The notes below the pieces were generated by a model that saw nothing but the letters and a program-made list of their open reading frames with translations, was not told where the DNA came from and did not search any database. This document shows positions 1 through 10,065 of a stretch of DNA of 64,000 bases, piece by piece. The position numbers and the translations under genes were made by a program. Numbering within the stretch: the first letter of the stretch is position 1; each line of letters starts with the position of its first letter. The stretch comes from Pochonia chlamydosporia 170 (lineage: Eukaryota > Ascomycota > Sordariomycetes > Hypocreales > Clavicipitaceae), in the NCBI RefSeq assembly GCF_001653235.2, contig NC_035795.1, positions 248,001-312,000 on the forward strand, in the 5' to 3' direction.

Positions 1-962
1 CGAACATCGTTGCGGTGAGCCAAAAAGATCTCTTAACCCGGTTGCCAGGTATTTGATACGGAGGCTAACCAGATAGGTTCGGTTTAATGGCAGGTTCTGC
101 TATGCCCGATGGGCTACTCAACCGTGTTATGAGCCAGTTTCCAATTCGGGATATTTACACCAACTGGGGCATGACGGAATTGTCGTCCATCGCCACAATG
201 ACCACAGCTGAGGATCCATTGGAAAAGAAGATGAAGTCAGCCGGGCGGCTACTGCCAGGATTCGTTGCCAAAATTGTAGATTCGGCAGCCTGTCCCGTTC
301 CTTGGGGTCACCGTGGTGAAATCGTCGTCAGTGGCTTTGGAGTAATGCATTCCTATTATAACCAGCCAGAGCAAACAGCTCAAGCGGTTCGTCAACATGA
401 CGATGATTCTTCAAGTTCCCTCGATAAAATTGAAAAGACACCACCCGGCAATAGAAGATGGATGCATACGGGCGATGAGGGTTATCTTGACAGTGAGGGG
501 TACTTCGTGATCACAGGAAGAATTAAAGATCTCATCATCCGAGGAGGAGAAAACATTTCGCCCCTTGAAATTGAGGCTCAACTCTACCAGCATCCGTGGA
601 TAAAGCAATGCGCCGTTTTTGGCGTTCCAAGCCCAAGGTACGGGGAGGAAGTTGCAGCTATTTTGGAGCTGAATGACACGGCCAAGAGACGGCTTTCGGA
701 CGACGAGGTTAGGGAATGGGTTCGGAAAGACCTTAGTCGGTATAAAGCACCGATATATATCTGGTGGTTGGGGGATGCTGTTGCCGGTGTGCCGGACGAG
801 TGGCCGAAAACCGCAAATGGCAAGTTGAAGAAAGATGACATCAAGAACATTGGCAAAGGTATGGAAGAAGTTATGGCAAGTTGTCAATTCATGCTAACAG
901 AGTTGTTAGACCTACTGAATCGTTGTGTTTTGTCTCCGGGGGTGTTGCGGGCTATGTTGTAA
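1..962 (+). CDS. Acyl-CoA synthetase (AMP-binding), 5'-truncated by window edge
   Basis: C-terminal part (299 residues) of an adenylate-forming enzyme that activates a carboxylic acid to its CoA thioester using ATP. Exons 1-14 and 77-962; the 62-nt intron 15-76 (gtgagc...gatag) restores the family phrase SLRFGLMAGSAMP, so the ATG at 87 is internal and not the start. Visible motifs: WGMTE (ATP/AMP binding), HTGDEGYLDSEGYF (the conserved Asp that binds the ribose), GRIKDLIIRGGENISPLEIE (hinge into the mobile C-terminal domain) and KTANGKLKK with the catalytic C-terminal lysine. This is the medium/long-chain fatty acyl or coumarate-CoA ligase type; the substrate cannot be told. A tail of about 40 residues follows the usual end and lacks a clear peroxisomal signal (ends AML). 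It converges on the thiolase gene, 288 bp away, and both handle acyl-CoA. Confidence 0.9.
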
Positions 963-1250
963 ATGGACCTTGACGTAATATACATTCAAAAACATCAAAT
1001 AGAGTCACAAGAGGTAGAAATAAAGTTGAATCCTGCATCTTCTTGAAATGGCCCATCCATGTTAAGAGTACTAGTGTAGCTGTTTTAATTTGCCTCTAAT
1101 TTCATATTATGAAGAAAAGTTAACTCAAACGGAACGCGCCTAGATGCAGAGAAAGAGTCTAAGTTATATCCGTTGTCACATGCCTCAAGTAGCTGGCTCA
1201 ATTGAGATTCACCGTACAGAAAACGATTTAATAACGGCCAAACACAAGCA

Positions 1251-2595
1251 TCATTTCCTAGACTTTACATCAGAGTGTCGTACTCTTTGAACAATCATGG
1301 CACTCGCCGCTCCGCCACCATTACACAATGCAACAACTCCATATTCACCAACCTTCAACTGGTGAACTAGCGTCGTGACAAGCCGCGAACCCGAACTCCC
1401 AAGGGCATGTCCCAATGCAATTGCACCCCCCAGCACATTTACTTTGCTGTTACTACCAAGCTTCAGCAGCTTCTGCGTAATCTGAACCACAGACGCAAAT
1501 GCCTCATTAATCTCCCACAGAGTGATATCCTCCACGATTAAATTAGCTCGGTCCAGGGCAATCTGAATAGCTTTTGCTGGAGCTACCGAAAAGTCAATCG
1601 GATCGACAGCTGCATCGGCATATGAGATTATTTCTGAGAGAACTCGACTCGATTGCCCGTATTGAGCGGCAAGCTCCGTCGATACAAGGACGACAGCGCT
1701 GGCACCGTCATTCATACTACTTGCATTGGCCGCCGTAATAGTTCCAGTGCCATCAGTTAAGAAAGCTGGAGGTAGCCGCGAGACTTTGGCTTCGTTCAAG
1801 CTGCGATATCCTTCATCCTCTGAAAGTTCAGAGGTACTGCCTCCCTTCCCCGTAATTTGTACGGGCTCAATTTCTTCATCAAATTTGCGCTCAGCCCAAG
1901 CGTTTTGCGCTCTTTTGAAGCTTCGTATAGCATAGTCGTCCTGCTCTTGTCTGGTAATGTTGAACTGTTTGATAGAATGCTCTGCACAATTGCCCATGTG
2001 AATCTGGTCGTAAACATCCCAAAGACCATCTTTGACCAGCCCATCTTCCATCTGAATGTTTCCGAAACGAGGATTCAATGTCGCGCGAGGAACATAATAC
2101 GGTGCGCGTGTCATGCTCTCCATTCCGCCAGCAACTTGTGCCTTAGCCAGTCCGAGTTGAATGTTTTGTGCAGCCAGCATAATCGCTTTGAGCCCGGATG
2201 CGCAAACTTTGTTGATAGTAACTGCTTCTGTGGAAGAGCTTAGACCGGCATATATCGTCGCTTGTCGAGCTGGTGCTTGTCCTTGGTTGGCCTGTAATAC
2301 ATTGCCCAGATAGACATCCCGAATATGTTCGACAGGAACGCTGGTTTTGTGCAGAGCTCCTTTGATTGCAATCGCTCCCAATGCGGGAGCGGATAACGAT
2401 TGCAAACCGCCATTAAACTTTTCAAGGTTAGTCCTTATTCTATTCAGATCGTTTCATTTAGCTTACCTTTCCTGTAGGCGTCCTTGCTGCACTAATGATA
2501 TAGACATTGGTTCTGGACGAGGCACGAGCAGGTTGGTTTGCCATGTGCTTGTGAATTTGGCCCAGGCGCTGAGCAGCAATTTGATCCGAAGCCAT
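1251..2595 (-). CDS. Acetyl-CoA C-acetyltransferase (thiolase II)
   Basis: Two exons, 2467-2595 and 1251-2417, with a 49-nt intron, encode 431 residues. The join gives ARTPTGKFNGGL, the canonical thiolase N-terminus. It condenses two acetyl-CoA to acetoacetyl-CoA or runs in reverse. The catalytic set is complete: nucleophile Cys115 (NKVCASG), His380 (LGHALG) and Cys408 (CNGGGA). MGNCAEH and EINEAFA are also present, as in the mammalian ACAT1 branch. The N-terminus is notable: residues 10-18 read RLGQIHKHM, close to a PTS2 peroxisomal signal (R-L-x5-H-L) as in 3-ketoacyl-CoA thiolases, but with Met in the last place. A mitochondrial location is the alternative. It lies head to tail with the regulator at 3271-5455 and converges on the acyl-CoA synthetase. 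Confidence 0.93.
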
Positions 2596-2856
2596 GTTTA
2601 CTGTGGTGATTCCGATATACAGAATTGAAGGCTTTTGGAATGGAAGTAGGTGCAGCTGTACCGCCCAGTTGTTTAGCTGTCTACTCTGAACGCCGGACCA
2701 ACGCTTGACGAATCGAGCAAATATGAGACGCGCAACACGGCTAAGCGCAAGGTAGCAGTATTCCTTAGTTGCCGTGCTGCGACGTACACCTGATGATGAT
2801 TGGTGCCGATTTAACCAAGCAGTTGTGATGCAGTCTGGGACTAGCTCAGCCTATCT

Positions 2857-2914
2857 CGGGCAACCCAGACCTTGATCGGGTCTGTCGGGTGTCGGGAGGT
2901 TATTCCCAGTCGGG
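2857..2914. promoter_or_regulatory. Cluster of five CGGG tetramers upstream of thiolase
   Basis: Five copies of CGGG in the same orientation start at 2857, 2877, 2886, 2893 and 2911, about 260-320 bp upstream of the thiolase start. Zn2Cys6 regulators bind CGG half-sites, so this may be a binding region for the adjacent regulator. The rest of the 2596-3270 gap shows nothing else I can name. Confidence 0.3.
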
Positions 2915-3270
2915 TGTAAGATCCAAATGCGATATCCATGAGACTTGTATGCTATTTGTAATACAGATACAAGCCAGATTGCCTCTGTTATGTAATATTG
3001 CCGGTAAGATAGAACAATGGCATGTGGTTTCTCAACCGGGGAGTTGAGCCAACGGCGGACTCAATGCGAGAGTCGAGAGGTGTTGCGACTCGCGACCATG
3101 TATTCAGGTAGGATGCGATTGGCCAATGCTCTCATTCGTCTCTGGCAGGGACGTGGAATCGAATATTGAGCCTCCAGATAATGTAAAGGCCAAATAGCAT
3201 CACGAGATTAAACAGCGTAGAACAGCACACGAGCGTGGCGTAGCGTAGCGAACCGATCGCATGTCCGACT

Positions 3271-5455
3271 TCAGTAGCTTCCGATGTCCTGATTAAAATT
3301 CCAGTCCGAAATATCCGGCCCAAATAGCTCCAAAATATCATCCTGGCAATCATCCGGCACATTCCACGCCATATCCCCTAACGAGTCGTTGCTCTGAAGT
3401 CCCCAGAATGCCAATGTATAGTCTTGTGGCGGTGCGATCACAGCTTGGTCAATAGCGTAATTCGATGTTGTCAGAAATTCGCCTTGAGCTTTGTGGGATT
3501 GAATCATGTTGGCTATTTCTCGCCGAGGTCCCGTCGATATTTTGCCAAAGTACGGGATAGAAATGGTCTGGGGAGACTTTTGGGAGATAGTCGGCCGCAA
3601 CAGTAGGGCCAGAGCCTGCCGACACTGAGAGGCAATTTTGCAGTTATCTCGCTTCTCCAAGATGCCAAAAGCACCCTCCACATCTTTCAATATTGATGTT
3701 GATATATCTTCAGAATCGAGCTCACTGCCGTTACTCCGGGAGGGTGAGTTGCTGACAAGGAGCGCCACCGCAGCGGTAAATCCCACGAAGTCTGTTGTCT
3801 TGCAGTCAAACAAGTATCTTCCATTAAACATGGTCCGAAGCTTCAAGTATCGCCTGAGCAGGGACCGAGCAGCGCTGGCACATTTAAACCTGCTAACTGT
3901 TGCCAAGGGTGATTCGCATGATGCGTTCAGAAATGGGAGGTGGATATATATGCGCACGTGGAAGAAGAAGAACTGAATCAAAAGAGAGTCCACAAACTCG
4001 CCAGCTTCAGCTTCGCTCTTAACCTCTTCCAGTGGTATAGTCCACCATACTTCCGGAGCTAGGGCGGAAATTTTGTCCATTTGTTCATCTAGTTGCATTG
4101 AGTCTGCGATTGAAGGCTTCGTGGTGGACACGTTTCGATCAATGACGAGTCCAGCCAAGCTTGCCGTCTGATGAACGAAATGCGGTAACCAGTTTTGCGG
4201 TTCTCCCATATTAGAAGAATTTACTGAAGGCGTGTCTACATGTGGATCTTGGCAGCCATATGGCAAGCCAAGTAGGAGACTTGTAAATCGATCGCCATGG
4301 TATACTGCCAACCAAAGCCTTTGGCGGATTGCTGGAGTTCCTGATTTGAGGAGATGCAAACCCTAAATGCAAGGTTAATAAGAATGCCCTGTTGACCGCC
4401 GGTGCACGCTGAGGTACTCGCCATAAGCTGGGCAGTTGCAATGCCCTTTCGCCAAGTAAGCCACGCACGTCGTGGTTGTCCAACATCAGTGTACGTCTTG
4501 CCTAGGAGAATCAAGCACTCCATCCCTTCAACCGTAGCGGCTAATGAAACATCTGAAATAACAAGGTTGTCGACGAGTGAGATTAGCTGTGAGGAGTTGC
4601 CCACACTCCTGGCATAGGCTACAACGAGCGTAGCGACCTGGGCTGGGTTATTACTGGTGAACGCGTGAGAGGCAAAGGAGAGAAGTGACTCCGACATCTC
4701 GGCCTGGGAAATGGCACGAGTCTTTTGGCGGAAGCTATCCCACCAACCTCCATTCTCAGCAAATGTGGCTGTGATATCATCGTAGCTTGGTAGGGCTGCC
4801 CGGAGGGTTTTACAGATGGCTTCCTTCCGGGTTTTGGAACTATGTATGTTTGCGTGTTTCTCTGTAGACGGTCCAGAATGGAACTCGTGTGGGGGCTATG
4901 GTCAGGTTAGTTATTTTTGGTAAAGCGAGTTGACAGACGTTAACTTGCCTCGTCAGAGGTCAACATGGAGACAAACGGCGGGCGAGAAGACGTCTCTCCG
5001 GCTGGAAGATCGTCATGGATAGCCAGGTCGTAAGAGGATGTTCCTGTTGCTCCTAGATCGTATTCGCTCGACTGTTTCTTTATACTTTGATTCGTTCTTG
5101 GCGTATCGACCTCCCGACGATTGGTGGAGGCGGTGTTGGCGACATTGACAACTTGTGCCCTTTGATCGACGCACTCCTTGCCGTGCTTTAAGCAACGTGT
5201 ACAAACGTCCTCGCCCGCGGAATATGTGCAGCGTATTTTCCGCCTTCGGCCTGATTGTTCATGGACTAGTTAGACCTTTGAATCATGAGAGCAGCTCATG
5301 CGACAAGAACACGCGTTGCCGTGCCTGAGAAGAAGCGGGCGAATGGGACAACTCTACTCACACTCAACACAACTCCGCGTGCCTTTTCTCATGCGCCTCC
5401 GAGATCCAGGGAGTGCATGGCCCGGCATTAGAGTCCCGGCTTTTGATGTCTTCAT
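3271..5455 (-). CDS. Zn2Cys6 fungal transcription factor
   Basis: Four exons (5362-5455, 4949-5250, 4422-4895, 3271-4362) encode 653 residues. The first splice creates the zinc cluster: Cys29, 32, 39, 48, 51 and 58 in C-x2-C-x6-C-x8-C-x2-C-x6-C spacing, with RRRKIRC in the recognition loop. The middle region fits the fungal-specific regulator domain: a TWRKGIATAQLM helix, then GLHLL, RQRLWLAVYHGDRF and LLLGLPYG. Introns 2 (4896-4948) and 3 (4363-4421) both appear to use GC-AG ends (gcaagt, gcgagt); only these keep the frame and the family phrase QLM-GLH. The start at 5455 was chosen because it is the ATG in frame with the cluster. The gene is divergent from the short-chain dehydrogenase across 372 bp, the usual layout for a pathway-specific activator. 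Its effector and targets are unknown. Confidence 0.9.
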
Positions 5456-5591
5456 GATATCTTAGCAATACGCCACGAGCCAACGGAACCAGAATCTGAA
5501 CTGTTGCCCTGAAAGCCGTGGCAGGTAGGGCAGCGACGGACGAAGGAGCGGCAATAGATGGTTTGGTCCCCATCCAAATGAGTGGCGTCGA

Positions 5592-5616
5592 ATCGGAGTT
5601 GACCATTTCGTCCGAT
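5592..5616. promoter_or_regulatory. Candidate Zn2Cys6 site, inverted repeat ATCGGA-N13-TCCGAT
   Basis: Perfect 6-bp inverted arms (5592-5597 and 5611-5616) give CGG-N15-CCG. They lie in the 372-bp divergent promoter between the regulator and the short-chain dehydrogenase. The arrangement is what a dimeric zinc-cluster protein binds; assignment to the neighbouring regulator is inference. Confidence 0.45.
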
Positions 5617-5689
5617 GATGGCTTCATCCGCTTCGTCCGTCCGTCTGTCTAACAGAATACAGAAGAAACGGTAATTTGAGCAATGGCTG

Positions 5690-5697
5690 TATATAAG
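5690..5697 (+). promoter_or_regulatory. TATA box of the short-chain dehydrogenase gene
   Basis: TATATAAG lies 131 bp upstream of the ATG at 5828, followed by a C- and A-rich leader, as in fungal promoters. Confidence 0.45.
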
Positions 5698-5827
5698 TCA
5701 GATCAGTTGGTGAACTATATAATACGGTGTTTCTCATCTCAATTGAAATGCTCCGCTCCCACTAAACAACTCGACTCACAATATCACTTAAACTTTGCAC
5801 TTGCTCTCCACCATCCTTCTAACAATC

Positions 5828-6807
5828 ATGAGTCCTCAAGTTTGGCTAGTTACTGGTGCCACCTCTGGCATTGGAGCAGCCATTGTTGATTATGCACTTT
5901 CTCAAGGTGACAAAGTGATTGCATCCGGTCGCAATGCTCAAAATCGCCTTGGTCATCTTCAATCAGAGAATCTAGCGATACTTGAACTTGACATATCAGC
6001 CGACTCTACCGAAATATCGAAACAGGTCAAATCAGCTTGGAACACATTTGGCCATATCGACATTTTGATCAACAACGCCGGCATGTCGGCAATGAAGAGC
6101 GCAGAAGAGTCCAGGTAAGCATCACCCCAAGTCGAAGAGCCACACCTTGCTAACTTTCCATCTGTAGTGAGGAATTTGTGAACAACATGTTTCAAGTCAA
6201 TCTCTTTGGCCACATGCGTGTTACTCAAGCCATCCTGCCATTCTTTCGAGCTCAAGGCCACGGCTGTATTGCCTTTACATCATCTAGCACTGCCTGGGCT
6301 CCCCTTCCCTTCATGGCACATTATGCTGCCTCCAAGGCGGCTCTCAGTGCATATGTTGAAGGGCTCTACAAGGAAGTCCGGCCTCTTGGCATCCGATGTG
6401 TGGCATTTGAGTGCGGAGGATTTCCTACCAACCTTGGTCAGCCGAGAGGACCAGCGGATGCCGGTTTTGGAAGCGTGAAACCCTCCATTGAAGCATATGG
6501 TCCAACTTTTGACTCTCTTATGGGCAAATTCGCGACGAACCCGTCTGCACATATGCCTGGAGACATCAAGAAGGCTGCGGCAACGGTATTTGATGTCGTG
6601 AAGAGGCAGGGTGTTGTTCTGTCGAAGCCTTGGGCAGTAAGGGTGCTACTTGGGTCCGATGCAATGGGATCAGCTAAACAGAAGTGCGAAGAGCAGCTCG
6701 CTTTGATAGAAATTTTGAAGGATGTTAGTGTTGGCACGGATCGGGACGGAGCGGATGGTGCGACGGCTAACAAAGAATTGTTTTCATTCACCACCATACT
6801 AGAATAG
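5828..6807 (+). CDS. Short-chain dehydrogenase/reductase (SDR)
   Basis: Two exons, 5828-6114 and 6168-6807, give 308 residues; the intron starts gtaagc and ends ctgtag. An NAD(P)-dependent oxidoreductase of the classical SDR fold: cofactor motif TGATSGIG at residues 9-16, INNAG (Asn-Ala-Gly motif) near 85, catalytic Ser in FTSSS (133-136) and YAASK with Tyr148 and Lys152. No signal peptide or membrane span, so probably cytosolic. The start is the ATG after the CA-rich leader (aatcATGag), giving MSPQVWLVTG; an upstream in-frame ATG at 5795 would add only 11 residues. It is transcribed divergently from the zinc-cluster regulator. It probably interconverts an alcohol and a ketone in the same pathway as the nearby flavin monooxygenase (inference). 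The substrate is unknown. Confidence 0.93.
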
Positions 6808-7547
6808 CATGTTGAGAACTCGTTGTGGGCTGTGTGTTGTTTTTCTTGCAGAATTAAGATTTCAGCTATAATAGAATACAATCTTTCAGTTAGTTTTAAG
6901 CCGTTTATGTTTTCTTCTTCTTTTCCATTCACATAGACGTGAGGCGACAATAACACTGGCTTACCCTAGACCCCCGGTCAGAATTCCAATTTTCATCTAA
7001 TAACAAGTACGCAATTCTTGATTTCGCAAGGTTATACTACGGCTCGAACTAATTGCTGCGTATGTACCTAGTTGTTCTCTGAAAATACCAAGTATCACGC
7101 TATGCTGGGATGATTCAATCGCCATCTTGAAGGCAGTCAATTGCAGTCGGTGTGGATCGAATGCATCTGAGCGAGGATAAAGTATAGCTTATCGCCTTAT
7201 GTAGTACAATACATAGAAATATGTTAAGTGTATACTGGAATGTTGACTGCATGTTTACGTCCGACATTGGTTAGAATGAAAGCGCCCAACCACCACCACA
7301 CCAAACTGCACCACCCATGGATTGGCACAACATCAGATTTATTAGCCATGCGTACGGTATCCTTTTTAATATCCAATTCTCCTGTCGATCTCTACTTTAA
7401 TTCGAAACCACTGCTGGAGATATGTGGGTGACGTCACGTGACGACCCTGACAGTTTGCTGTCGTGTCAACTCCGACGAAGGAGATGATGGTGTAGCCGAG
7501 ACAATTCAAGCATTGAAGTCATTGAAGTCAATTAGCTCACCAAGAGT
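6808..7547. other. Intergenic, SDR terminator side and Mpv17-like promoter
   Basis: No ORF worth calling. It holds the CRE/E-box composite listed separately, and a short direct repeat (attgaagtc twice near 7513-7530) just before the next start codon. Confidence 0.6.
7429..7442. promoter_or_regulatory. CRE palindrome TGACGTCA overlapping E-box CACGTG
   Basis: TGACGTCA (7429-7436) runs into CACGTGAC (7435-7442), about 110 bp upstream of the Mpv17-like start. The first is the bZIP (CREB/ATF) palindrome; the second is a bHLH or bZIP core. A similar CACGTGACGT lies at 18207-18216 in another intergenic region. Confidence 0.4.
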
Positions 7548-8361
7548 ATGATCTCTCCCATTACAGTGGCGACTCTCCAGGCCACTGGGCTCTCAACGGC
7601 GTCCAACATATGTGCACAGTTCATCGATGGGTACCGTGGACAGGTGCGTATTTGGCAGCAAACACTCTGGCCATCTCGATGGTTGCCCAATGGGAGCATT
7701 GTCTGGATTCTGGAATGGGGTTCAAATGACTAACTACTGCATTACTACCTTCAAATAGCGTTCGTTCTCACTGGATTTGGTGCAATTGATACGATTCATA
7801 TTGTTGACGCTATTGACCGCTCCCCCAAACTACCACTGGCAGCAGTTCCTCGAAAAGCAATTCCCAGCTTACACTTCGACTCAGCAGCCTCAATTCCAGT
7901 CAATTGAGTTGCAGCGCATTGAAGAGGGGAGTCAATTGGACACGTCGCAAACAGATCAATCACCTCATGGCTCCCAAACAAGATTCAGTTGGCGAAATAC
8001 ACTCACGAAATGGTTCATCGACTGCATGACGGTGGGAGCCATTTTGAACACGACTGCGTTTCTGGTCATCATGGGCGTATTGAAAGTGCACTCGCTTGCT
8101 AGTATATGGCAAAGTATTATTGATGTAAGTGAATTTGTGGTCGTCGAGCACGCAGCATTGCCTTTCTTGAGACTCCTCTCCAATGTGGATGCTAATCCTT
8201 TACAGGAAACAATTCCAATCATTGTAGCAGGGTACAGAATATGGCCAATAGCTTCAATCATCAGCTTTAGCGTGATACCCGTCTCGAAAAGGATTGTGTT
8301 CCTTAGTTTTGTTGGATTTATATGGGGCATTTACATGAGTCTGGTCGCGGCTCGAGTATAG
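7548..8361 (+). CDS. Mpv17/PMP22 family membrane protein
   Basis: Three exons (7548-7643, 7759-8124, 8206-8361) encode 205 residues. The family is made of small four-helix proteins of peroxisomal or inner mitochondrial membranes, thought to act as channels or permeability factors. The C-terminus carries the family signature: YRIWPIAS, then VIPVSKRIVF and GFIWGIYMSL. The N-terminal exon has the usual polar helix (NICAQFIDGYRGQ). The second intron (8125-8205, 81 nt, gtaagt...ttacag) has no stop and a length divisible by three, so reading through would wrongly insert 27 residues; removing it gives SIIDETIPIIVAGYRIWP, as in the family. It lies between the SDR and the monooxygenase, so it may be the membrane component of the same pathway (inference). 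Confidence 0.87.
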
Positions 8362-8535
8362 CAGTCGGCTATTTATCTTCATTTTCATGACCAAGAAAGT
8401 ACAAGGAGCATAGGACCCCGGTCGTGTTCAAATGGTGTATAATCTAGGTGTATCGCATGAATCTAAAATACAGTAAAGAAACTAGCATCCCCTCGCCCCT
8501 CAAGCCATCGGTTCATTAATGTTCGCATCAATCAT

Positions 8536-10065
8536 CTATTTTGACCACTCCATGCCTCCGTTGATATCTCCCCACCATGCATTGGTAAGATCCTTCCAAT
8601 AGTATGACCGTGGCATCCACTGAGGGTGAGTTCCGACCTTGGGGAACAGGTCCTTGCCCTTCTCCACGTACGTCGAGTTGAGGCTCATGAACGGAAGCTG
8701 CTGCATGCTGGCTTTCTCCTGGTCGCTCAGTCGAGGGATCATGACGTTGTATCCCTCCTTTGTGGTCTTGTTTAACATGCGGCAGACCAGCTGTGCGGTG
8801 GCATCTGCTCCCAAAGTCCAACTAGCATCGACGTAGCCGAGTGACACTGCCAGGTTGGGGATATTTTCGAGCATACATCCTTTCCATGAGTAGCTATCGG
8901 AGACATTAACGTGCTTGCCGTCGATGGAAGTTTCGATGCCACCGGCGATATGTAACTTGAGACCCGTGGCTGTAACAATGATATCCGGATGCAACTCCTG
9001 TCCAGACTTGAGCTTGATGGTTTTTGCCGTCACTTGGTCGATTACGCCGGTCTCAACACTAGCTTTACCCGTCTTTAGACATCGGAAGAAATCACCACCG
9101 GGGCATAGACACATGCGCTGTTCCCAGGGGTTGTACCGAGGCTTGAAATGAGGGTCCATATTAGTGCCTTTAGGAAGCTCACGAGAGGTTCGTCGCAGAA
9201 TAAGGGCTCGGGCTAGGCGCGGGAACCATTTGCAAAAGGTGGTGAGGAGGAATGCAGAAAAGATCCATTTGAATCGCACGATACGCTTGGCCAATCTATC
9301 CGGGAGCATAAACCGCACGGTTCTATCGAAGGGGTCCTTTTCGGGAAGCGCCAGGATGTAAGTAGGTGATCGTTGGAGCATGGTTGTGTGGGCGGCCTTG
9401 TCGCACATGGATGGGAGTAGAGTCACAGCCGTAGCACCAGATCCAATAATGACGACGTTCTTGTTGGTGTAATCGAGGTCGGTGGGCCAAAACTGAGGGT
9501 GGATGACAGTACCGCCAAAGTTCTCGATTCCTGGAATTTGAGCTTTCAAGGGTTCGTTGTAGTTGTAGTACCCTGTTCCGAGGAGGATGAAGCGTGAGCG
9601 CAGCTTGACCTTGTCGGAGCCGTTGGCGATAATGTCCAGGTTCCAGGTGGACGAGTCTGACGACCAGTTCATCTTTTTAACGGCATGGTTGAACTTGATG
9701 TTCTTGTCGATTCCCTCCTCTGCGGCAGACTCCTTGAGATATTTGAGGATGAGAGTACCATGGGCAATGGGCTGCTTCTCTTCCCACGGTCGCCAAGGAA
9801 AGCCAAACGTGTAGAGATCGGAATCAGATCGGATACCTGAGAACATTTACAGTCAGCTTTGGGAGCTTCAACGTAGCTGATTCGGCGCTTCCTTACCAGG
9901 GTATTTGAACAGACTCCAGGTTCCGCCAATCTCATGTCGTGCATCGACAATGCAGTAACTTAACTCGGGGTTTCGTTCTTGCAATCTGTAGGCGAAATTG
10001 ATGCCAGAGATGCCTGCGCCAACAATGACTACGTCATAATCGACGTCTTGTCTGCGGTGTGCCAT
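8536..10065 (-). CDS. Baeyer-Villiger-type flavin monooxygenase
   Basis: Two exons (9897-10065 and 8536-9836) with a 60-nt intron give 489 residues. It uses FAD, NADPH and O2 to insert oxygen next to a ketone or to oxygenate a heteroatom. Motifs in order: FAD-binding GAGISG (16-21), GGTWSLFKYPGIRSD, the Baeyer-Villiger fingerprint F-x-G-x3-H-x3-W as FGGTVIHPQFW (163-173), and NADPH-binding GSGATA (188-193). The ATG at 10065 puts the FAD motif at the usual distance from the N-terminus. It converges on the Mpv17-like gene (174 bp). Beside the SDR, thiolase and acyl-CoA synthetase it could open a ring or cut a ketone into an ester whose acid is then activated. N-hydroxylating relatives share the fingerprint, so the exact reaction is open. 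Confidence 0.93.

Noticed and set aside
8125..8205. Reading through the in-frame stretch in the Mpv17-like gene as coding
   Set aside because: It has consensus gtaagt and ttacag ends, a branch point, and the 27 residues break the family alignment; it is an intron.
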